Assembly (NCBI GenBank): GCA_013396995.1
Contig: VWZP01006707.1
Span: forward strand, 602,118 to 666,117
Source: Dicaeum eximium
Taxonomy: Eukaryota; Chordata; Aves; Passeriformes; Dicaeidae
Direction: 5' to 3'
Length of the DNA: 64,000 nt
The position numbers and the translations under genes were made by a program. The notes under the pieces were generated by a model. The model worked only from the letters and a program-made list of their open reading frames with translations. It did not search any database and was not told where the DNA came from. Of this stretch, positions 51,661-60,400 are shown piece by piece (position 1 is the first letter of the stretch; each line of letters begins with the position of its first letter).

Positions 51661-51701
51661 ATTAGCTCAACTCTTGCTTTAGCATTAGCTCAACTCTTGC
51701 C
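51661..51701. repeat. Two-copy 23-bp direct repeat upstream of ZP4
   Basis: ATTAGCTCAACTCTTGC occurs twice in tandem, offset by 23 bp, about 170-200 bp upstream of the ZP4 ATG. It looks like a local duplication. Confidence 0.85.
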
Positions 51702-51783
51702 CTTTGTTTTTCTTCAGAGTGTAAGCAGACTCTGCTGAGACCAGGTGAGGGCAATGGAAGGTGTTAAACTGCTGGGCTGGGTC

Positions 51784-51834
51784 CACCTGGATACTTCAGG
51801 GATTTCTGGTCCCAGCTGGCTCCACAATTTAAAA
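51784..51834 (+). promoter_or_regulatory. Candidate ZP4 core promoter with two E-boxes
   Basis: TTTAAAA at 51828-51834 is a TATA-like element about 35 bp before the ATG. Upstream are E-boxes CACCTG (51784-51789) and CAGCTG (51813-51818). Mammalian ZP genes are switched on in oocytes by FIGLA/E12 through an E-box, usually nearer -200. The link here is inference. Confidence 0.5.
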
Positions 51835-51836
51835 GG

Positions 51837-51855
51837 GCTAGGCTAAGAGCCTAGC
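51837..51855 (+). other. Perfect 7-bp inverted repeat in ZP4 leader
   Basis: GCTAGGC and GCCTAGC are separated by TAAGA, directly between the TATA-like element and the start codon. It could form a small hairpin in the very short 5' leader. Confidence 0.7.
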
Positions 51856-51866
51856 AAGAGAGCAGG

Positions 51867-52065
51867 ATGGGTGTTGTAAGGCAGTCTAGGGCTGCATCAG
51901 GAGCCATGCTCTTCTGGGTGTGTCTTGGTCCCCTGGCTTTGGTTCTGGGGGCTCATGTCAGTGTTTTTTCTGATCCTATCCTGCTGACTTGTGGCCAAGA
52001 AAGCTTACAGCTCACCTTACCTCCAGGCTGGGAAGGGAATGCTTCATTTGTGCTGACTACTTGGG
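51867..52065 (+). CDS. ZP4: ZP4 exon 1 (start, signal peptide)
   Basis: Encodes MGVVRQSRAASGAMLFWVCL, a hydrophobic GPLALVLGA core and the start of the N-terminal domain with LLTCGQESLQLTLPPGWEG. Confidence 0.9.
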
Positions 52066-55000
52066 GTGAGACAATATCAAGAGGCATTTTTAGCCATATC
52101 TTTGCCCAAGTGCAGAGGTGCATGGAATGAGAAGAAAAGAACAGGTTTTGGTGTGAAGTGCTGTTGAACAGCTTCTGTGCATCTTGCATAATCAGGGGGC
52201 TGTTTATATGACATAGCAGTAAAGGACTTGGTGAAGAGTTGTGCCTGGGTCTAGATGTCTTGGCTGCTGGATTCTCTCACTGTTGTTCCAGTATGTAATA
52301 CTGGCTATGTCCCTATTGCCCACAAAAAGGTAGGATTGTAGTGGGTCTAATTTGCAATGTGGGACTCTGAAGCCCCTGCTGCTGTGTCCTCTTTCCCTAG
52401 ATACTGAAGGGAAGGCACATGCTCTGCAGAATGACTCTGGCTGTGGGCTCTTGGTATCTGGGACTGCAGATGGCTCCACGAAAGTATCGGTCTCTTATGC
52501 TGGCTGTTATGTCTTTGAGTGGGTGAGTGACCTGAGGGATTCTGCTGGGACTGTGAGTACTGCTGCTCTGGCTGTCCTGACTGGTGTGGCTTTCCCCTAG
52601 GATCACAATTACCTGATACTGGTTGGGCTTGAAGGAACAGATGCTGCTGGGCGAAAGGTTCTTCGTGAAGAGACGCTGCTCAGGTGCCCTGTGGACCTTC
52701 CTGGTAAGACACAAGCACTGTCAGAATTTTGTGGGGATGAATGCCATTCCTTTCAGATGGCTGCTCCTAGTCAGTCTGGAGGCTAGGAAAGGGGACTTGC
52801 TGCTGTGCAGAAAAATCCATGGAAAAGGGTTTGGAATTAGGAGCCACCAACTTGCTGGGGACTTGTGCCTCTCTGCAGGGTCAGCAAGTGAATGTTCTTT
52901 GTGTTTCCCAGCCATATTCTGGCTATATGAGTTCCTGCAAATTCAGGGATTTAACTGGAAACAATGATTTTCTTAACTACCAAGAGTTGAGCTAGAAGGC
53001 TTTATCTTGACAGGTCCGATGTAAGTCCAGTTTCCTGTAAATGGCCTCAGGGGGAGTCTCTGTTCCATGGAAATGCAGGTCCCTCCTGAGCAGGCTTCCA
53101 TGCCAGATCCAGGCCACGTGTTTGACCATCACCTAACTCTCACTTCCCTTGACTTGTATGCAGAGTCACCAGGACACCTTCAACCAGTGTCCTTCATGTC
53201 TTTGCCCCCCTGTTCCTGTGCTTTAGCTGCAAAGACCTGCTGTTTTTTCCAGCCCTGGATGCTCCAAGCAGTAGTGTCTGTTTGGCTGTTCCCAGCCAGG
53301 ACCGGCTGCCGTGTGCCTCCCTGCCCATCAGCCAGGGAGACTGTGAAGCACGAGGCTGCTGCTATGACCCCAGAGACAGGGGGAAGCCTTGCTTCTTTGG
53401 GAACACAGGTAAGCCTGAGCAGCTGTTCTCCCTCCCTGAGCTGCTGCAAAACAAGATCTCTCACTTTGCTGACAGGGCAAGGCAGCACTTGGTGTGTACC
53501 ACTCTTGCATGTGGCTCAGGGCTATGTTTTTGGCTGCCAAGAATATCATGTCCCAGTGGAGTGTCCAGCATTTTCTACAGTATTGCAAAAGACCTGGTTT
53601 TATGCCCAGCATTAGTGTTGTTGTTGGAACAGGTTCCACTTGCCTTGCCATGCTTGGCACTTGTTTTGTGGGTTAAAGGCAGGACAGCTTGCAGGACTTG
53701 CTGGTGTTGTCTTGGTTGTGATATTAGGGCTTCCTTTCCATCCCTCTTATCTCTGAGCTCAAGACTGATTATACCTCTCTCTCCAGTGACAGCTCATTGC
53801 ACACCAGATGGCCAGTTTTCTATTGCTGTTTCTCGAGATGTGACCCTGCCACCTGTTGCCCTGGACTCAGTGCAGCTGGCCAGTGGACACAGTACGGGCT
53901 GTGTCCCTGTCCTGACAAACAATGCCTTTGTTGTGTACCAGTTTCCACTCTCTGCCTGTGGCACTACTTTTCAGGTAAGAGCTGCAGCTGTTGTAGGCTG
54001 GCAGAACAGGGACAACCTGACATGGCTTTGGCTGCTTAATGGACATCCTACAGATATCCACAGGCCAAATGCTGTTCTCCAGCCTCATATTGATCCAGCC
54101 TGACTTTACCACAGTGATGGTGCCTATCTGTCATTCCAGATGACTGGAGACCAGGCCATATATGAGAATGAGTTGGTGGCAAGCAGGGATGTGAAGACTG
54201 GGAGCCTTGGCTCTGTCACTAGGGATAGTATTTTCAGGTATTACCCAGGGTCTGATGTTGCTGGGTGTCACTGTGCTTAATGTCACTAGAGAAATTCCTG
54301 CTTGTCACAAGCTCTGAATTCACATGGGGGCATGGGAGTAGGTTAAAGATTGGTATATCTCTAATTAATAGGAATAAAGCTGGTGTTGATCGGTGACAAT
54401 CTGCAGAGTCTCAAATCTAAACATTAATGAGAATTTCAAGTATTTGTTAAAAGGAAGTGTTGGAAAAAAGGGGATGTAACTAATTAAAGCAGATGATAGG
54501 TTGCCATATTGGAGAAAGGGGGTATCAGAGTGGCTTTTCTTATTTGCCTGATTTGGAGCTTTCCTTTCCTTTCCCACCAGGTTACATGTCCGATGTACTT
54601 ATTCCACCAGTGGCAGCTCCATTCCCTTGAGTGCTGAAGTCTTCACATTGGCACCACTCCCTGCTGTGTCCCAGCCAGGTCCTCTGTCTTTGGAGCTGCG
54701 TGTTGCCTCAGGTAGGAGAGGTTTGCAGGATCTGCTTGAGCCTCTTGGTGCAGGGCTCTGGTGTCTGATGAGTAACAGTGGAGTATTGATGGGTTAACCC
54801 AGCACTGCTTCCCTGTCATGGTGGGAACTTACTGATGTGGCTATAAAGGATGCCTATTCCTGTTTCTTCCTGCTCTTAAATGGCTCTTGGGTTTCTTCTG
54901 TCCCAGATGGAAGCTATACTTCCTACTATACAGACAGTGACTATCCTGTTGTGAAGACTCTGAGAGACCCTGTTTACGCAGAGGTCAGGATCCTTCAGAG

Positions 55001-57399
55001 AACAGACCCAGACCTGATTTTAGTTCTGCACCACTGCTGGGCCACACCAAGCACTAACCTCCAGCAGCAGCTGCAGTGGCCAATTTTGGTAGATGGGTAA
55101 GTGACTAGTAAAAAGCTTTGGGTCAGGGGAACAACTTGTTCTTTTTACACTGCTAACCTTTCTTCCTCAGGTGCCCTTATGCAGGGGACAACTATCAGAC
55201 ACAGCTGATGCCTCTGAGTTTCACCTCAGGACTACTGTTCCCCTCTCATTACCAGCGTTTCACCCTCTACACATTCACCTTTGTGGACTCTGCTTCCCAT
55301 GAGAAACTCTCTGGGCTGGTAAGATCCCTCTCCTGGCTGCCTAACTTCATATTGAAGACAAGTAAAATGTGTGAGCAGTAAGAACCACTTCATAACTATG
55401 AGGCTCTTGGCCTCCTTGGGAGCGGGGGGAGTGGGGCAAAGACTAGGAAAATCCCCTGCTGAAACAGAAGGGGAGAGCTTGATGCCAAAAAATCTTATTC
55501 CCTGAAGTGAATGTGGTAGAGGTAAGAGACATCACTGCAGGGGTGTGACAGAAAATGTGACTCTACTAGAAGGGGGTAGTACTTTACTTAAGCAAGGGCT
55601 AGCTTGTCTGGGTGTGTGCTCTAGCTACAGTAATCAATATTCTCTAAACTATATTTCTTGGCCAAAATTACTTGGAAATAAACCTTGAGTACCTTTTGAA
55701 GCATCTGGGCTCTAAGCCTCATTGAGCCCCTCCAGTTAAGTTGCATGATCTTCAGCCTGCCTTGTAGTGTTTGTTCAGCGCTCCTGGGATCGACTAATGC
55801 TCCCAATTGGCCTCAGCTGTACTTAACAAGGTTCCCAGTGAAGTGGTGCCGGGCAGCAGGATTCCAGGTGTCAGGGAGAAGTGCTGCAATGCCGGATTTG
55901 GCCGAGTTGAAAAGCGTGTGGTGTAAAAGTTTGGAAGCCGCCTTGGAGCGGACAGCAGAGGGCCCCAAGGCCACAGCCTGGATGTGAAAGCAGCCGAGCA
56001 GCCCTTCCTGCCTTCCCCTGAAGGGCCAGACCTGCTGCTATGGAGCTAACGCCCCTCATACCACCCCATATGGTGCTGTGGCTTTGGATTTGTCGCTAAA
56101 ACAGTGTTGAAAACAGATGTTCTTGCTGTTCGCTGAATAGCATTTGCAGAACACCAAGACTCTCTTCATTCTGCTCTCTGTCAACCCCAAGTGAGTAGGC
56201 ATGGGATAGGCTAGAACCTGAGAGGCAGCAGAGCTGACTCAAAATGGCCAAAGGAATACTCCATGCTGCACGATTTTATACTCAGCAGTAAACATTAGGG
56301 GATTTCATCTTCCAGCATGGCTGATGCCCCAGCTGCCTGGGCACTGATCTGCCTGTAGCAGCTGGGTAGGTGACTTGCCTTTACATCTCTTGTGCTTTAG
56401 GATTTTTCTTCCTTCTCCTCCTCTCCTTCACTCATTTAACTGTCTTTATCTCTCCAGCTACAGGTTTTCTTGGTTTTGCTCTTCCCATTCTTTTTCTGCC
56501 CTCCTGGGGCAGAGCATGGGGAGTGAGTAAGTGGCTGTGTAGGTGCTTAGCTCTTGGCTGGGGTTGATGCACCAGGATGTCACCAGTCTCCAGACACTGC
56601 CTGAGGGATTTCAGGCTGTGTTCCATTTTTCTCTAGGTGTACCTGCACTGCAGTGCTTTGGTGTGCCACCAGTCTGTAAAGGAGTCCTGCATCACCACTT
56701 GTCCTTCCAGTAAGTGTCCTGGCCTTCTGCTTCCCTATCCAAAGGGGCAGCAAGGGCCTTGTCTCCAAGCTGGGGAGTAGGAGACATAGCCCATGGAGTA
56801 ATTCCCTTAAGGCATGGACAGCTTGACAAAGCATTCATGCTCCTTTCCACTGACTAAGGGCTTTTCTTATGCCAAGAAGACAGAAGTGTTCATGGGCTCT
56901 GAGCTCTGTGTGGGCTCAGATGAAAACTCTGCCTTCAGAGCTTCCTGTGTGTTGAGAAGCTGACCTGGCCAAAGTTTGGGGCTGTACCTCTTCTTACCTA
57001 CATCCTTCACATTGCTCTGTAGGGGGTAAAAGGAGTGCTGAGCATCCTTTTCAGGAAGGTACTTCCTACGTCTCCAGCAAAGGCCCTGTGATTTTCCTCC
57101 AGGATGAGCTAAGACAGGACACAGCCAAGGATGGTCTTGGTAAGTGTGGCAGCAGAGCAGGGAAAAGGGGCTGGTCTAAGGCTTTTCTACAGAAAGGCTG
57201 AGTCCCCAGGGCATCCCTGTGCTCACTGGGAGCATTAATTGGGGTGTCTCTCCCCACAGGAGTGGCTGTGCATGCTGCAGCCCCCTGGGCTCTGGGGTTT
57301 GCTGCTCTGGCAACTGGGACAGCTCTGTGTGTGGTGCTTGTGGTTTGTGCTGTGGCAAAGAAGATGTTAGCAACACAGGAAATCAATGGATTGCAATAA
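51867..57399 (+). CDS. ZP4: Zona pellucida glycoprotein 4-like (ZP4/ZPB), complete, 12 exons
   Basis: Egg-coat (perivitelline membrane) protein that polymerises through its ZP module. Twelve GT-AG exons give 554 residues. In order: a signal peptide (hydrophobic FWVCLGPLALVLGA near residues 16-29), an N-terminal cysteine-bearing domain, a trefoil domain (about 151-190, with ARGCCYDP and PCFFG), ZP-N with four cysteines (first at 198), ZP-C (LHHCW, GCPY, LHCSALVC), the furin site RGKR (470-473), and a transmembrane helix (about 518-541) with a short tail. The trefoil and the lack of a proline-rich repeat favour ZP4 over ZP1. The 12-exon layout matches my memory of ZP4. The start at 51867 has A at -3 and G at +4. 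A second in-frame ATG at 51906 has a poorer context. No break was seen. It is divergent from the P450. Confidence 0.92.
52401..52522 (+). CDS. ZP4: ZP4 exon 2
   Basis: Encodes NDSGCGLLVSGTADGSTKVS and YAGCYVFEW, part of the N-terminal cysteine domain of ZP1/ZP4 proteins. The next intron is only 78 bp long. Confidence 0.92.
52601..52703 (+). CDS. ZP4: ZP4 exon 3
   Basis: Encodes DHNYLILVGLEGTDAAGRKV and LLRCPVDLP, closing the N-terminal domain before the trefoil. Confidence 0.92.
53253..53408 (+). CDS. ZP4: ZP4 exon 4 (trefoil domain)
   Basis: Encodes the trefoil (P-type) domain: six cysteines, the signature CEARGCCYDPRDRGKPCFFG, and phase 1 at both ends. The next intron is open and a multiple of three. 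Confidence 0.95.
53787..53974 (+). CDS. ZP4: ZP4 exon 5 (ZP-N)
   Basis: Encodes the first three ZP-N cysteines in TAHCTPDGQFSIAVSRDV, STGCVPVLTNNAFVVYQF and PLSACGTTFQ. Confidence 0.95.
54140..54237 (+). CDS. ZP4: ZP4 exon 6 (ZP-N)
   Basis: Encodes MTGDQAIYENELVASRDVKT and GSLGSVTRDSIF, the IYENEL strand typical of the ZP module. Confidence 0.95.
54581..54711 (+). CDS. ZP4: ZP4 exon 7 (ZP-N end, linker)
   Basis: Encodes RLHVRCTYSTSGSSIPLSAE, with the fourth ZP-N cysteine, then the interdomain linker and SLELRVAS. Confidence 0.94.
54907..55096 (+). CDS. ZP4: ZP4 exon 8 (ZP-C)
   Basis: Encodes DGSYTSYYTDSDYPVVKTLR, DPVYAEVRILQRTDPDLILV and LHHCWATPSTNLQQQLQWPI. The HCWATPS motif is a strong ZP-C signature. 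Confidence 0.96.
55171..55318 (+). CDS. ZP4: ZP4 exon 9 (ZP-C)
   Basis: Encodes GCPYAGDNYQTQLMPLSFTS and YQRFTLYTFTFVDSASHEKL. The GCPY motif follows the WPIL strand as expected. Confidence 0.96.
56637..56709 (+). CDS. ZP4: ZP4 exon 10 (ZP-C cysteine cluster)
   Basis: Encodes VYLHCSALVCHQSVKESCIT and TCPS, the closing cysteine group of ZP-C. Confidence 0.95.
57023..57139 (+). CDS. ZP4: ZP4 exon 11 (furin site, external hydrophobic patch)
   Basis: Encodes RGKRSAEHPFQEGTSYVSSK and GPVIFLQDELRQDTAKDGL. RGKR fits the furin-type consensus. GPVIFLQ is the expected external hydrophobic patch. Confidence 0.93.
57260..57399 (+). CDS. ZP4: ZP4 exon 12 (membrane anchor, stop)
   Basis: Encodes WALGFAALATGTALCVVLVV and a short cytoplasmic tail ending EINGLQ, then TAA at 57397-57399. 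Confidence 0.94.
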
Positions 57400-57400
57400 A
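57395..57400 (+). terminator. ZP4 poly(A) signal overlapping the stop codon
   Basis: AATAAA contains the TAA stop itself (57397-57399), so the 3' UTR would be only about 10-30 nt. Very short 3' UTRs with this overlap are a known habit of vertebrate zona genes. Confidence 0.8.
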
Positions 57401-60400
57401 GCGACTGTCAAACCCGTTTGGTCGGTGGTACCCCTTCCCCTGGAGACCCTAGCTGTTAGACTTTATTTGCAAGGCAAAAATTACCCCAATGGCTGTGGAA
57501 GCTTTCCAAATGCTCTGAATTCATCTCACTCTGGAATTCTTCTGCTCTGGGTTTGGTGTTATCTGTCTGCCTTGGACAAACTGGAGATTTTGTCAAGGCC
57601 TGGGCTGCAGACTGAGGCAGGATTGATTCTGGGGGTATTGGCATTTCTGTTAATAAATATAGTGGCTTTCAAAAGCAATGACCTAGGCTCCATTCAAACA
57701 CTGAGCAGAAGCGCAGCAAAACTCACTAAAAGCAGGTCCTGCAACTACTTCTCTGGAGATGCAGAGCAGTTATCTTGACTGTGCTGAGGAGCTGGGAATT
57801 GCCCACTCATCCCTAAGTCAACTACGTAAGTGAGGGCTGTGCTCATGTGGCAGGACTGGAAAGCAAGGATGCCAAAACACTACACAAATGGGCCTTGCTA
57901 ATAATGCTGTGCATGAACTTGCCTTTCTTACCCTAGAAACAGAAAAGGGTAGGTGGCATTTTTCTTGTGAATGAGAACATGGAACTTTCATATCAACTGG
58001 AAAAAAATAGAAGGGCTTAGGTGGTTTGAAATTCAGGGGGGAAAAAATCAAACAGTGCTTAGAGCTTACTCTTAAGCCTTCATGTGACAGCAGGCAGTCA
58101 GAAGTTAGGAGTCTTCAAAGGTCTTGGATTAAAGCTAATTTGACATCACTGTTGGTGTAAAAGTGCTTTTCTTAATTTTTAACTGATTTCTTTTAGATAA
58201 GAAAAAAAAAAAAAAAACTTGCTATTTTGAGCATCAGGAGCGGTTCAGTGTGGTGGTGTCAGTCCCAGCAGCTGGGCAGCATCCCTCCTGGCTTCCTGAG
58301 GTCCTGGGTGAAAACAGTACAGCAAAGCTCTCCAGGAAGTGGGGGGAAATGGGGCTCCACCCCTCCTTCCTGCCCAGCCTGGGGGAGCCCTGGTGCTTGC
58401 ACTTACACTGAGATCTGCTTGTAGCTGATGGGGTAGTCCTTGAGGGGAAGGAAAAATGCTTTTCCCTTTTTTCCTCTAAGGCTTGATTAGAAATTCTTCC
58501 TGTTAAGGGTAGGAGAGAAGTCTTAATTGTATTGCTTTGGGGCCTTTAAAAGGGAGGAGTAGCACATACACGTGGAAGTAAAGAACTGATCAGTAGCTTG
58601 CTAGAGGCAGCAGATGTTGTTCTTTTTAATTAGGTTCTGCTGATACTGTGTGATTGAAAGCTGTTAAGGAGTGGTGGGATCAAGTTTTAATTCCTTTCCT
58701 ATTCCAAGAAACTTCAGGAGTAATCTCATATTTTTATTTTTCTAGTATAAATGCTTTTCCCTGATACTGTCAGGATAACCAGTGATCTTCATCTTGCATG
58801 CTTTCAAAATCTAACCAGAAGACTGTTCCAAGTTGCATGGTGGGAGGGAGAAGGAGATCACAGGCTGGAAAAAACCATCATCTGAAGGCAGGTCAAACAG
58901 CCTCCTCCTTTGGAGCAGCCTCTGCCAACTAAATGACCTTGGTACGGGTGGAGCTCTGTTTGGGAAAGCGAGTGTAAACTCATAATGTGCTTCATGACAA
59001 GTCTTCAGTGGCAGTCTGTAACGTTAATTAACTAGGCAATTAGAGGAGTTATATAAACCACACCTTCCCAGTGTACCAGGCAGGGTGGTCTGGCACTGCT
59101 CTTAATTGTGTGTGTGTAAGCCAAGACCTGAACACCTCCTGTCTGCTACTGGAGCCTTCCTATGCCTCAGTAAGGGAGACAAGTATTTGCTAAGACAGCT
59201 TAGATGGCTGTGTTGATGCTGAAGGGGCTGTGAGAGTCAAGCCCCTGCTGCCCTTTGTTGGGTTACTGAACGATCCCGAAGTGGCAGGGAGCTCTGAGTG
59301 TGTATCCTATGGGAATTGTACGGATTCCCCTGCAAGGACTGTCCCTTTTCGTGCAGAGCTGTATGTAGGGGGCTGGTATGATGCTTAGTGTAGGGTCTGT
59401 GCAGTGCTAAATAGATGTAGGTGAGCAAATTGAATAAACTTAATTCCCCCATCTACTCTGGGGAGTTTTCTGTGTTTAAGGCTTGCTATTTGGGCCTCAG
59501 CTGGTGGGAAGGCTGTGAGCAGCAGCGGGATGGGAGCTGTTCTTGTGCAGCACTGCTACAGGGAAAGGCAACCTGGAAGTTTCTTCCTCTGTTGCACTGG
59601 CCCTGTGTTCACTGCCTGTTCTCCAATGCCACTGAGGTGTTAGCAGCTCTCATGGCTCCTGTTATGCAATATTTGCTTCTGCAAAAAGTGTATTCTTTCC
59701 CTTCTACCTTCACAGATGCACTTCTGGCTTGTTTTCTAGGCCTCTCTTTAGTTGAGTCTCACTAACTTTTCACCTCTACTTTCTTTTGAATGCCTGTGTG
59801 TGACTTCTTATGTCAGCACCCTCTGTATCTTCACTCTGTATCCCCTGGTTATACAGTTCAGTTAAAGCTGCTGGTGCTCTCCACAGTGGCTTAGACACCT
59901 GTAGGGAAAAGGAAGCTGCTCTGTCCAGGAGGGTGCTGCTGGCTGGGAATCAAGGCTGAGGAAGGGCAGCCTGGAGGCCAGCTAGGATCTGTCATTTGAG
60001 CCAGTTGTGTAATGCTGCTACTGAATCCAGACTTTCAGAAAGAAACCCCAGTGCTGAGCGTCAGCACACTTTGTCCCAGTGCCTTCATTTAGACTTTCTG
60101 GAAGTGCTGTGTGTGCTGCCTGTCTGTGGAAGCAAAGCCCAGCAACAGCACCTAATACAAGGCTGCTCAAAATTAATGCATATGTTTTGTTATACCCAAA
60201 CTTTCAAAAGGCTCTCCTCACCCTCTAGATCTTTGAGAACAGCATCTGCTCCCAAAGAGCAAACTTGCTTCTTTGCCAAAGGTAAAGAAGTGCTTTAAAA
60301 GCTTGAGGGTAACAATTCCTTTCTTGACTAATTATGCTCACCTGATGCCCTAAAGGTGTGGCAGTTGCTACACTACAAGCCAGGTGTTCATTAATAAATA

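Larger units (their letters stand above)
48311..51783. other. CYP2H/ZP4 divergent intergenic region
   Basis: The two start codons lie 3.7 kb apart. The region holds the P450 upstream sequence with the DR4 cluster near 49.74-49.81 kb and the ZP4 promoter at its right end. A 23-bp near-duplication lies at 51661-51701. Open frames at 50611-50919 and 51002-51466 have no recognisable domain. I found no clear estrogen-response palindrome. Confidence 0.6.

Noticed and set aside
42253..57400. Idea that the P450, ZP and tolloid genes form one functional system
   Set aside because: Their known roles and sites of expression differ, and no shared element beyond proximity was found.
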